This document shows, piece by piece, positions 6,862 through 16,900 of a stretch of 35,252 nucleotides of DNA. The position numbers and the translations under genes are program-made. Under the pieces are notes generated by a model that saw only the letters and a program-made list of their open reading frames with translations, was not told the origin of the DNA and made no database searches. Each line of letters opens with the position of its first letter. The stretch's first letter is position 1. The stretch is from a virus, in the IMG/VR virus record IMGVR_UViG_3300007541_000078, positions 1-35,252 of that record; one strand, written 5' to 3'.

Positions 6862-7767
6862 ATGTCCGATGTTACCTTGTTTGAAAACAATGCGCTTGCG
6901 AACAGTGATCTGTTCAAATCATTGCAGGATGTAAACGACAACCTGCTAAGTGGTTCTGGTGGGGGCGATCAACGCCGCCGCATTAGTCTTAACGGCGGTA
7001 AGTTCCGCGAGTTCGTCAACGGCGAACAAGTGTCCGTCAGTAAAGAAGATAACATGAATATGGTTATCGTGAACGCCGCCAAGATCAGTCGCCAGTATTA
7101 CGAAGGCAACTATGATGCGCAGAACCCAACCCCGCCGAAGTGTTGGTCAACCGACACTGAAGCCCCTGCACCCGAGGTTCCCGCCGATCAGCGTATGGCC
7201 TCACGTTGCATGGACTGTAAGATGAACGTCAAGGGTTCTGGTCAGGGTGAAAGCCGTGCCTGTCGTTTCGGACAGCGCATCGCTGTGGCACTCGAAGGAC
7301 AACTTGATAAGGTGTATCAGCTTGCCCTGCCTGCGACTTCTGTCTTTGGTGATGGCAAGGATGGCAAGATGCCGATGCAAGCATACGCACGGTTCCTTTC
7401 CGCGCATAACACCCCCGCAATCGCTATCATCACCAACATGCGGTTCGATGAAAGCAGTAGTGTTCCCAAGCTATTCTTTAAGGCGGTTCGCCCCTTGGAC
7501 GAAGAAGAGTTAAAGACAGTGGTTGAAATGAAAGACCACCCTGATACTCTGAAAGCCATTACTCTCACGGTTGCACAAACTGATGGTGTCGATAAGAAGG
7601 CACCAAAGCAAGCCGCACCTGAGAAGAAAGAAGAGCCTAAACCGCTGTTCGACAATGAGGATGACGAACCCGTTGAAGAGCCTACCAAAGTCGTCAAGAA
7701 AACCGCACCTGCTCCAAGCGGTGGTGATGGCGACCTGAGTTCGATTATCGACAACTGGGACGATTGA
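6862..7767 (+). CDS. Zinc-finger protein, putative ssDNA-binding protein
   Basis: A 301-residue protein. Cys94, Cys116, Cys119 and Cys134 (PPKCW, RCMDC, RACRFG) could hold one zinc ion in the middle of the folded part (residues 40-235). The C-terminal 60 residues are low complexity, Lys/Pro/Glu-rich, and end in an acidic tail (DLSSIIDNWDD). A zinc-containing core plus an acidic partner-binding tail, lying between helicase and primase genes, is the pattern of phage ssDNA-binding proteins such as T4 gp32. That is inference from layout, as I see no direct family signature. GGAGA precedes ATG 6862. Confidence 0.6.
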   Translation: MSDVTLFENNALANSDLFKSLQDVNDNLLSGSGGGDQRRRISLNGGKFREFVNGEQVSVSKEDNMNMVIVNAAKISRQYYEGNYDAQNPTPPKCWSTDTEAPAPEVPADQRMASRCMDCKMNVKGSGQGESRACRFGQRIAVALEGQLDKVYQLALPATSVFGDGKDGKMPMQAYARFLSAHNTPAIAIITNMRFDESSSVPKLFFKAVRPLDEEELKTVVEMKDHPDTLKAITLTVAQTDGVDKKAPKQAAPEKKEEPKPLFDNEDDEPVEEPTKVVKKTAPAPSGGDGDLSSIIDNWDD

Positions 7768-7795
7768 TCGCTCGTCGTCTAGGGTAATCGGACTG

Positions 7796-7838
7796 CGCCA
7801 CGGTGGGGGACTTCAACCTCTTTCACCCTACCGTGGCG
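7796..7838 (+). other. Long RNA hairpin upstream of the primase gene
   Basis: Positions 7796-7808 pair with 7826-7838 in an unbroken 13-bp stem (one G-U pair) with a 17-base loop. It occupies the only sizeable gap in the replication block (7768-7860). A T-tract does not follow, so an intrinsic terminator is unlikely. It could be an RNA-processing or stability element or an attenuator. The primase ATG 7861 follows 22 bases later with GGGTGG as a weak ribosome binding site. Confidence 0.6.
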
Positions 7839-7860
7839 GTTTAGGCAATGGGTGGTATAA

Positions 7861-10680
7861 ATGGAAACAAAAACATTTCTAACAAAGGCGTTGAGTAGTG
7901 AGGGCTACTACTGCGTCTTTGCGGCGAGATCGTCAGATGGACGTAAAGCACAGAAGTTTTACGATACGATTGATGCCGTTGTTGATGCCGCTCACAATTT
8001 TGACCAAGAAGGATATGATGTTTACTATGGCCTAGCCACGTTTCACGAGGCAGGCTCACGAAAAGTAGATAGCGTAAAGCACTTAAATGCGTTCTTTCTG
8101 GACCTAGATTGTGGGCCAAGCAAAGAGTTCACATCGCAAGAACAAGCGATAAAAGCCCTACATACATTCTGCAAAAAGCACAGCCTACCTCGACCGATTA
8201 TGGTCAACTCGGGGCGGGGTGTGCACGTCTACTGGTTCCTGTCGGAATCGGTGTGCTACGAGGATTGGTATCCTGTAGCGGAAAGGCTGAAACGTCTTTG
8301 TGCGCAGGACAACTTTGCCGCCGACCCTGCTGTAACGGCTGATGGTGCGCGCGTGTTAAGAGTTCCTCACACGCATAACTACAAGACGAACCCCCCGTCA
8401 GCGGTGGGTTTCTTCGGCCCGACACCAGAGTTTTCAGCGGTAGATTTTGATGCGTTCTCGGAGTTGCTCGGGTCAGACCCGATACCAGTTCCCGCGAAGT
8501 ACACGCCGCAGGAAATGAGCCAGACCATGCAAAACCTGATGGGCAATCAGGAAAGCGTGTTTAGGGACATTCTGCTGAAAACCCAACAAGGCAATGGGTG
8601 CCCACAACTTGCGTATATCATGGGCAACCAAGAAACCATGAGCGAACCAATGTGGAGAGCGGGGCTGTCCATCGCTAAGTTCTGCTCGGATGGGGACAAG
8701 GCGGCATACAAGTTATCGCACAAGCACCCTGACTACACCGCAGACGAAACGCGTAAAAAGCTAAGCCTGATAAAAGGGCCGTACACCTGCACGAAGTTTG
8801 ACGAGTATCGGCCTGATGTTTGTTCTGAGTGCCCCCACTGGGGGAAGATCAAGTCCCCGATTGTCTTGGGAAAGAAGCTACGCGAAGCCGAAGTCGATGA
8901 CGAAGGCAACTATGTTGCGGAGCCTACGGCACCAGAGGAGCCGAAGTATGTCATACCGAAATACCCGCCGCCCTATGTGCGTGGGTCAAATGGTGGGGTG
9001 TATATACGCACCCGAAACGAAGATGGAGATGTAGACGAGAAGCGAATTTACCATAACGACTTATACGTTGTTAAACGTATCCGCGATCCAGAGTTGGGCG
9101 AGTCCCTAGTGATGCGTCTCCACCTTCCAAGGGACGGTGTGCAAGAGTTCACACTACCTATGAGTTCAGTCACGTCGAGTGAAGAGTTCCGCAAGAAGCT
9201 GTCCTCGCAAGGCGTTGCAGTTAAGAAGATGGATGATCTGATGTCATATACACTTAGTTGGGTGGATGAATTGCAAGCCACCAGTACAGCCGACCAAGCC
9301 CACGTTCAGTTCGGGTGGGCAAACGATAAGCACGATTCGTTCATTCTGGGCAACCAGAATATCAGGCCCGACTGCATCGAGTTTAACCCACCTGCCAATC
9401 AGACGATAGGTTTGTTTCCCGCATTTGAACCGAAAGGTAGTCTTGAGGTTTGGCGAGATAACTTACAAGTGTGGAACGAAGACAGATTTGTGTTACAACA
9501 ATTCGGTTTTGGCATGGGTTTCGGCAGTCCGCTGATGGAGTTCTTAAACGAAAGTTGCGGTGCCATAGCGTTCGTAAACAATGAATCTGGTATAGGCAAA
9601 ACTACAATAATGTACGCCGCCGCAGGTATATGGGGTGATCCAGATAAACTTGTTTTAGATAAAAAAGATACCGCCGCATTCAAAATGAACCGAGCCGAGG
9701 TTGCACACAGCCTGCCCGTAGGTATTGACGAAGTAACTAATATGACACCGCGTGAAATGTCTGATCTTGTTTACCAAGGTACATCAGGAAAACAACGTGG
9801 GCGTATGACTGCCAGTGCTAACGTAGAAAGATACCAAGGTAGGCCGTGGAGCCTGTTGATGCAGTACACGGCAAACGCGTCAATTATTGAGACTGTCAGT
9901 CGTGGCAAGGCTATGCCGAAAGCAGAGGCACAGCGGATACTTGAGTGTCGCGTAGAAAGAATGTTTGATGAGTACAAGGACAAAGAAATAACCGACACGT
10001 TTCAAGCAAATATCTTTGCAAACTACGGACATGCAGGGATTCCGTATATCCAGTGGATCATGAACAATCTGGATGAAACTCGCGCCATCATTAAAAAAGT
10101 ACAAAAACGTGTCGATGAGAAAGCTGAACTATCCGCTGAAAATAGGTTTTGGTCCGCGACTATAACCTCTACGATTGCAGGATTACTGATCGCCAAGAAA
10201 GTTGGACTGCACGATTACGATGTGCAGAAGATATTCAAGTGGGCGACTACTGACCTGATCGCACAGAACAAGCGTGGTCTTAGCGAGATGTCTGGCACCG
10301 CGACTGATGTGCTCAACGACTTCTTTGCCGAGAACATTAGCTACATCCTGCAAATCAAAAGCACCGTGGACAACCGTGGTGTGCACGAGAGTGGGCTAGA
10401 TGAACACGTTATCCCAGAACAGGTAGCGAGGGGCCGATTGGTGGCGCGATACGAGACAGACACGAAGCTGTTTTTCGTAAAGCCGAAACCGCTGAAGGAG
10501 TGGTGTGGCGAGTTGCAGATTAACTACGCCCATCTGGTCAGCGAGATCATGCAGAAGTTCAAAGGTAAACGTAAGAAGGTGCGCCTGACCAAGGGCACCA
10601 ACCTTGTGCTACCCCCTGCTGATGTCATCGTCATGAAGTTCGATGCGGAGCCAGAAGATGACAGTGTGGAAAACCTATGA
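7861..10680 (+). CDS. Primase-helicase fusion (AEP-type primase plus P-loop helicase)
   Basis: A 939-residue replication protein. The N-terminal third looks like an archaeo-eukaryotic-type primase: FLDLDCG with Asp81 and Asp83, SGRGVHVYW (117-125) with His122, and RVLRVPHTHNYK with Arg167 and His170. A cysteine cluster, Cys310, Cys321 and Cys324 (CTKF, DVCSECPHWG), may bind zinc between the domains. The C-terminal half is a P-loop ATPase: Walker A SGIGKTT (Lys580) and Walker B PVGIDE (Asp623, Glu624), similar to the DUF927/VirE-like helicases of phages and plasmids. It would prime and unwind DNA for the family A polymerase. The last 23 bases overlap the next gene. Confidence 0.85.
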   Translation: METKTFLTKALSSEGYYCVFAARSSDGRKAQKFYDTIDAVVDAAHNFDQEGYDVYYGLATFHEAGSRKVDSVKHLNAFFLDLDCGPSKEFTSQEQAIKALHTFCKKHSLPRPIMVNSGRGVHVYWFLSESVCYEDWYPVAERLKRLCAQDNFAADPAVTADGARVLRVPHTHNYKTNPPSAVGFFGPTPEFSAVDFDAFSELLGSDPIPVPAKYTPQEMSQTMQNLMGNQESVFRDILLKTQQGNGCPQLAYIMGNQETMSEPMWRAGLSIAKFCSDGDKAAYKLSHKHPDYTADETRKKLSLIKGPYTCTKFDEYRPDVCSECPHWGKIKSPIVLGKKLREAEVDDEGNYVAEPTAPEEPKYVIPKYPPPYVRGSNGGVYIRTRNEDGDVDEKRIYHNDLYVVKRIRDPELGESLVMRLHLPRDGVQEFTLPMSSVTSSEEFRKKLSSQGVAVKKMDDLMSYTLSWVDELQATSTADQAHVQFGWANDKHDSFILGNQNIRPDCIEFNPPANQTIGLFPAFEPKGSLEVWRDNLQVWNEDRFVLQQFGFGMGFGSPLMEFLNESCGAIAFVNNESGIGKTTIMYAAAGIWGDPDKLVLDKKDTAAFKMNRAEVAHSLPVGIDEVTNMTPREMSDLVYQGTSGKQRGRMTASANVERYQGRPWSLLMQYTANASIIETVSRGKAMPKAEAQRILECRVERMFDEYKDKEITDTFQANIFANYGHAGIPYIQWIMNNLDETRAIIKKVQKRVDEKAELSAENRFWSATITSTIAGLLIAKKVGLHDYDVQKIFKWATTDLIAQNKRGLSEMSGTATDVLNDFFAENISYILQIKSTVDNRGVHESGLDEHVIPEQVARGRLVARYETDTKLFFVKPKPLKEWCGELQINYAHLVSEIMQKFKGKRKKVRLTKGTNLVLPPADVIVMKFDAEPEDDSVENL

Positions 10681-10879
10681 TCTGCACCCTGACGGAGTAC
10701 GCATCCAAGTGAACTGGGATAAAATGGTTATTGGTGCATCGGTGTTTATACCGTGCATCAATACCGAGGAGGCCATAAAGCAAAGCACCAAAATTTTTGC
10801 CGATAGAGGTTGGACTTTAGACCACCGAGTCCGTATTGAAGGCGGCAATTTGGGGCTACGCATATGGAGAACTGTGTGA
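10658..10879 (+). CDS. Small conserved phage protein
   Basis: A 73-residue protein (MTVWKTYDLHPDGVRIQVNW at its start) with mixed alpha/beta character and a basic, aromatic end (RIWRTV). ATG 10658 has GGAG at 10647-10650, seven bases upstream. An earlier ATG at 10643 has no ribosome binding site. It is the last gene of the rightward block, overlapping the primase-helicase by 23 bases, and is followed by the terminator at 10938. The function is unknown. Its position suggests a replication accessory. Confidence 0.65.
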   Translation: MTVWKTYDLHPDGVRIQVNWDKMVIGASVFIPCINTEEAIKQSTKIFADRGWTLDHRVRIEGGNLGLRIWRTV

Positions 10880-10937
10880 TATAGTTCAAGCGATGGTTTT
10901 GTTTGCCCTCACTAACATACCGTCGTTCTCCTCATGA

Positions 10938-10970
10938 CCCCCTGACCGAAAGGTTGGGGGGTTTTTCTTT
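10938..10970 (+). terminator. Strong intrinsic terminator for the rightward block
   Basis: CCCCCTGACC (10938-10947) and GGTTGGGGGG (10952-10961) form a 10-bp stem with a GAAA tetraloop, including two wobble pairs, followed by TTTTTCTTT. The T-tract touches the TAA stop of the converging giant gene (10969-10971). On the opposite strand no T-run follows, so it should act mainly on rightward transcripts. The 58 bases between 10879 and the stem show nothing else. Confidence 0.9.
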
Positions 10971-13900
10971 ATCGGCTGTACTCCCTACGGCTCTGTTCGA
11001 TGGCATAACGCACCAGTGGGTTGATAGTCACGCCGTTGTACATCTCATAAGATGTTCTTCTGTGTGAGTCCAAAGACCGCTGGATGTCCTCGTTGGCAAT
11101 GGATGCGTAAGGATGTCTGTCGTTGAACTCGAAGATTTCGTCCAATACCGCAGAACTCTCGTCGAAATCGTTTACGCGCAGTGCCACATAATAACGACGC
11201 ATCAGGTTGGTACGCTCGTCCACGATGGCCCGCTCCACACGCTTATCGCGTTGGTTCTGTTCCTGTTGGAAGATGTAGTCGGCAGGGGCGAACCCGATGC
11301 CTTGAGCAAGCATTTCCCAAGTAGACATATCAGCGTACATCGGATCGTTGCGGCGGGTGTAAATACCCCCCTGCTCCTGATACCGCCCGAAGGTCGTCTT
11401 GTAGGCGTTCGCCACACCTGCGGGAAGCGCACTCTCAATACCACGTTGGATTTCGCCGTTAGCAAAATCGTCTTTTGCACGGAGCATACGCTTACCGACA
11501 CTCAGCGCCGGACCACCTAGATAGAACATGATGTCTTCTTCTAGTGAGGCATTGCTGTTGTAGCGGTTCTCTTGGATCAGCAACCCAGTTAGGCGCACAC
11601 GGTCTGCGATGTTAATGCCTGTGGCTTCTTGCAGTGGGCCTTTGAACCACCCTTCACCGATCTGCTTGCGCACCATCGTGTTGAAGTCGTCCTCGTCATC
11701 GTCAAAGAACAGTGCGTCCATAACCAACTGCACCGCGCCGTAGAGCGGCAGGCCGTAAACCCCAGAGAAGAACAGTGCAGTGCCGTGGAAACCCATGATC
11801 TGCTTGAACGCACGGTTGCGGGTAGCCTTATCGCCTTCGATATGGGCTTCGACCATCTCTTTTGCAGTCTTTGCCATCGTGTAGTACATCTGCAAGCCAT
11901 AAGACTTGTACATGAAGGCCACACGCCCGATACCCTGTTGCGACACTTTCGGTGCAGTTTCAAGCACCGCGCCGCCGTTGGTCTGCTGAGTTTCGTAAAG
12001 GGCTTCTTCTGCCGCTTTCTGCCGCGCTTCTTGAGTAGACATGCTCGGGTTGTCTTTGCGTATCTTTTCGAGCGCAAGGTTGTAGGACGCGATCAGGGTG
12101 ACCTGACGGTTGAAGCGTTCAGCTTGGTTGAACAGCATCGCTGAGATGCCAGAAATCTTGTCCATGTTGCGTGTAATCACGTTACCACGCTGTACACGTC
12201 CACCTTCTTCGAGACCCAACGCATCAAGCAAGAACGACCGATTTAGCTGACCACGCTCGGTAGCCATCTTCACCAGAGGTGACAGACGTTCCAGTTCTGC
12301 AACTGTGTCTTTGTCTAGTTTCAGGTCTTTGCGTACCTTGAAGTCACCATTCGGCGTAACTTCGTAGTAGGCGTCAATGCCGTAGGCTAGAGAGGCTTTG
12401 TCGAGAACTTTACCCATGAGGTGCGCAGAGTCCGACCCAACCTTAGAGCCAGTGACCAGACGCATCGCTTTGAAAATTTCTGATGACGTGTTCTCGTAAC
12501 CATACTTACCGCCCAGCATCGGCAGCACGAACAGCGGCACCTGTGAAAGGTTGACCAGTGCAGAGGCGGCGTTGAAGCCGATTGTGTAGATGAAGGCGAC
12601 TTGGTTCAGACCTTTGTAGATGCGTTCCATCTGCTTGTTCTTGGCACCAGAGCGAGCAAACTGCGCACGATCAAGGAGTTCTTTCTTGACCATATCGGCA
12701 GGGATCGCACCGACTGCACGTCCAACTGCGGTCTTTGGCCCACCAGTCTCGGCGGGTTCCATCTCAAAGATTTCGTCCTCAAGCTGCTGTATTTTGGCGC
12801 TGTACTCTAGTCGGGCTGTCTGACGACCAAGGTCGTAGCCCTTAGTTTTCATCGCATATAGTGCGTCTTGGATGTAGCCCGGGGTGCCTTTACGCTTTTG
12901 CAATGACTTGGCAAACGAGTTTTCAGGTAGTGCATCGACGAATAGGCGCAGAATTTCCGCTTGGACATTTTCATCCACCTTGTTGGCCTTGAGCGTTTGC
13001 AACGTCTGACCAACAAAAGATGTCGGGGGAGCCGCTTGGAATTGCTTGAGGCCATAGTCTCCGTCATGGGTCTTAATAGATGACGCTACTACGTTATCAT
13101 CCTTCTTCAGTTCTGCAATAGCACGGTCACGTTCTGCGTAGTTATCAAACATCTGTACGACATAGGCATCGCGCTCGTTGGCAACGCTGCTGTCCTTGAG
13201 TGAATACTCAAGTTTGTACTGACCTTCACGGATCAACGGGAAGTAAACGTCCAAGGTACCCGTGTCGAACAACCGTGCGTAAACCTCGCGCTTCAGCTTA
13301 GCCGCCGCTTCGGGGTCTTTAATAGCGGCATCAATACGTCCGTAGATAACGTCTTTTAGTTTGTTGTACTGATCTTTGTACATGTCACGCATGGTTTTGT
13401 ACGCGCGTTGTCCATCAGGGCCGAGCGTGTTCCAGTCGGCACGTTGATCTTTCCAAACGTCAAACAGCTTGCGACCAGATACTTCAGTATCGCCGTACTT
13501 CTTACGCGCCTGTGCTTGAGTTAGCGTGGGGTCTACCTGCCAGATTGTCGCACCGTGGTCACGGCTATAGATGATATTATTCAAGGCTTGGTTCTTTTCG
13601 ATACCCGCCTTGTTAGACCATTTCTCAACCTCACGCACTTTGCCTTGGACGTATTCGTCAGACAGGTACATCGCGCCGCGTTGGCGCTCAATTAAATCAT
13701 GTAGGCGTAGGCCGACATTGCCGAGGCCGACTTTATTGGCGACATCACCAAGAGCCTGAGAGCCGAGACCGTATAGATACGCGATCTTGGCGTTCATGTT
13801 CACGCCGCTACGGAGCATCTCCCGACTACCATCGGCAAACTGCTGTCGTGCTTTTTGCGTAAGTGGGCCGAGTTTCTTCTGCATCTCGCCCAAGTCTTTA

Positions 13901-16900
13901 GCCGCCTGCTTCACATCACGAGGCGCACTCATCATCGGCAGTTCAACAGCGTCACGATAGTTCGGCGCAGGGGCGAGCATAGCTTCGATCAAGCGATCCG
14001 CTTGAGACATTGCCGAATCAATCTGTTTCGGCTGCATACCAACAAGTTTACGCACAAAGTTTGCAACTGAGTTTGCAAAGCGTTGGAACGCACTGACTTC
14101 TTTACCGTCAGGGTACATACCCGCCAGCTTTTGCTGGAACTCTGGGTTGGACATAGCTTCGGACGCAAACTCATCTACGTTTGTTGCACCGTATGCGGAA
14201 TCAAGCATCGGCTTCACATCTTCAAACAGCTTGGTCAACTGCTTGGTCAGCGGGTGGTTCTTGTTCGCTAGTGTCGCGCTAACCGCCGCGTGCGTCATCT
14301 CGTGCAGAAGTACGTGGGGGTTCAACCCTGCTTCTGCATCCAACTTAATAGTGTTGGTCTTGGGATCAAACAAACCTGCGACAGGCTTACCATCTTCGCC
14401 CTTGAGGTTCTTAACGATTTCGACTTGAGTAAAGTCTTGCGCACCTTCGAAAGCTTTTACTTTATCGCCACGAATTATGACTTCATCCTCTCCGATACGT
14501 CCACGTAATGTGATGTCGGGCGATGCAAGGATGTCTGATTTGTTTACAAGATACGCGTCAAGTTTTTGCTCTTTACCCTTACGCCAAGGTAGGTTGGAGT
14601 CGATAGAGTAGTTAGGGTCAAGTGTGTATGATTGCGGACTTTCAGGATCAATTTTACCTACACGATATACAACTACTGTATCAGGCTGATCTTTAAGCGC
14701 ACGTTGCGTTATGGCTTTAACGTCTCGTTTCAACGTATTTAATTCTGCGTTTGTAACATCTCTTGCTAAAACCGCTGAAAGTTCTGAAAGCGCATAATCT
14801 GCGTCTTCGTGCAGTGCACGGAATACATTAAAGTTGTCCCCTCCACGTCCAAGTAATAATTCTTTTGTAATATCACTTACATTTGCAGCGTCTAAGTCTG
14901 CCGCAAAACGCGTCGTGGAAAGGTTGAGGCGGGCTTTAAACTTATCTCCCCCGCGAACTACGTTAGCCATCTTGCTTGCAACCTGTGACACACGATTACT
15001 TGGCGACGTGCTGGCTAGTGCTCGCAGTGCACCTGCTAAGTCGTTATTACTTAGGGCTACACGCACTGCTGGATGCAGCGGCACGTCGAGGCCGACTACT
15101 GCACTGCGCTCAAGCATCTTCGAGAACATCTTCGACAGTTCGTTCAGGTTAGCCCGTACATCTTCACGCATCTCGGCTTCGACTTGCGATTGGAGTGCCG
15201 CTTCGTTTGCCGCTAGTTTGGCTTCGCGCTCCCGAAACATCTCAACATAGTCTGTGTTCTCAATGCGATTAAACTCACGCACTTCCTTCTTCAGCGTCTC
15301 GTCGATCCACTTGTTTGTCTTTGCTGACAAGTTAGCCTTAGCCCAGTCGAGTACCCGGCCCGCAGGCTTTTGACCCATACCTGAGAAGAAGTTACGACGT
15401 GATTGAGATTCGTTGGCTTGCGGACGATACTGTGGCGTTTGGTTAGCCGCATCGAAGATAGCGAGATACAGGCCATCAATCGGACGCTTGACCTTACCTA
15501 AATAAGTTAGGGCGGCTTGGCCTTCTTTGTCGCGCGCCGTCGTACCGTTGGTAAGCAGGGTCAAAATCTTAAGGCGGTCATCAGTGGTCGTGATGTCCTC
15601 ACCGATAATGTCGGTGTAATCCTTGCTCAGATCAGTTGCGATACCTTTGGTTTCGGCGTCCTGCGCCTCGAAACGCTCGTTAAGTTGTTTAGACGTATTG
15701 TCCTCAACAGGTGCCCGGCGTTTAGGAGTAGGCGCAGGGGCCATTGCCTCGGTGCGTTTCAGCTTGGTTTTCTTCAAATCTTTGGTGATTTTTGCACCCG
15801 CTTCGGGGAACGCAGGCATCACCTTGCGTTTTTTACTTTCTTGCTGAGACTCGGTAGCGGCGCGTCTCTTCTCGGCTTCGCGCACGACTTCTTTTGTGAC
15901 TTCGGCGCGTTCAGTCAACCGCGTGTCCAAAGGCGTTGAAAGACGGTTAATCGCTGCCGAACTCAAGTTCAGTGCAAGCGGTTCTTCCGCGCTCAAAGGT
16001 TGCGAGCGGCGGTTAATTTCTGCCGAACTTAAGTTCGATGCAATCTGTGCTTCTTCTGCGCTCAAAGGCTGCGAGCGACGGTTAGCCGCTGCCGAACTCA
16101 AGTTTAGTGCAAGCTGTTCTCCTCCCGCTCGTCTAGGAGCTTCTCCAGTGCCGCGCCCAGTATCACCCATTCCTCGTGTTCTAGGTGTTGGAGCTGCTTC
16201 GGTAGGTCTTCCTGCTTCAGGTAAAGGCGCTCCGAAATCCAGAGTTGGTGTAGTACCTTGAACGCCTGCTCCACCTGTTGCTGGCTGAGCTGGTCTAGTT
16301 TGTTCATCTTTGCCTCCTTTTCGTCCGCGTGGTTGAGGCTGAAACAATTCTAGTTGTGCTTCGGGCACTCCCTCTAGCTCGCGTGCGACGTTCAATCGAG
16401 TCTGCTGCGCAACTTTCGGGTTGTTTGCAAACTGGACAAACTGCTCACGTACCGCAGGGTCGTTCAAGTCTTTACCCTCAGTACGCGTGCGGATTGGCGC
16501 TTTCGGTGCAACGCCAAGGTTATCTAAGAACTCTTTCGTGATAGTTCTCGGTGCAGGAACCTCTTCTGGTAACTGCTCAGCACGCGCACCTTTACGCCTA
16601 CCCATCCCGGGGAACGACTGCTGCGTCATTTCACGGTCAGGTGCACGGCGCTCTGGGATGCGTGCCTCTAGTTCTTCAAGTTGCGTAGCCTCTGGCGCAG
16701 TCTCTACGACCTCCAACGGCTCTTGCTGCGCTTGCTTACGCTGTTCTTGCGGGCGCATACCTGCAAACGCATCTGCCGCACGGCGAATACGCGCAGTTTC
16801 TGCTGCGGTCGGCTTGGCACGATCACCACTTGCAATGTTGCGGCGAGACAGTTCTTGGGAGAACCGCCGCTCAAGGTTAACGTAGCTGCCTGTCGTCGGC

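Noticed and set aside
7768-7860. A tRNA gene before the primase
   Set aside because: D-arm-like bases and a CTTTCA loop are present, but no matching acceptor stem, T-arm or CCA-type end can be formed.
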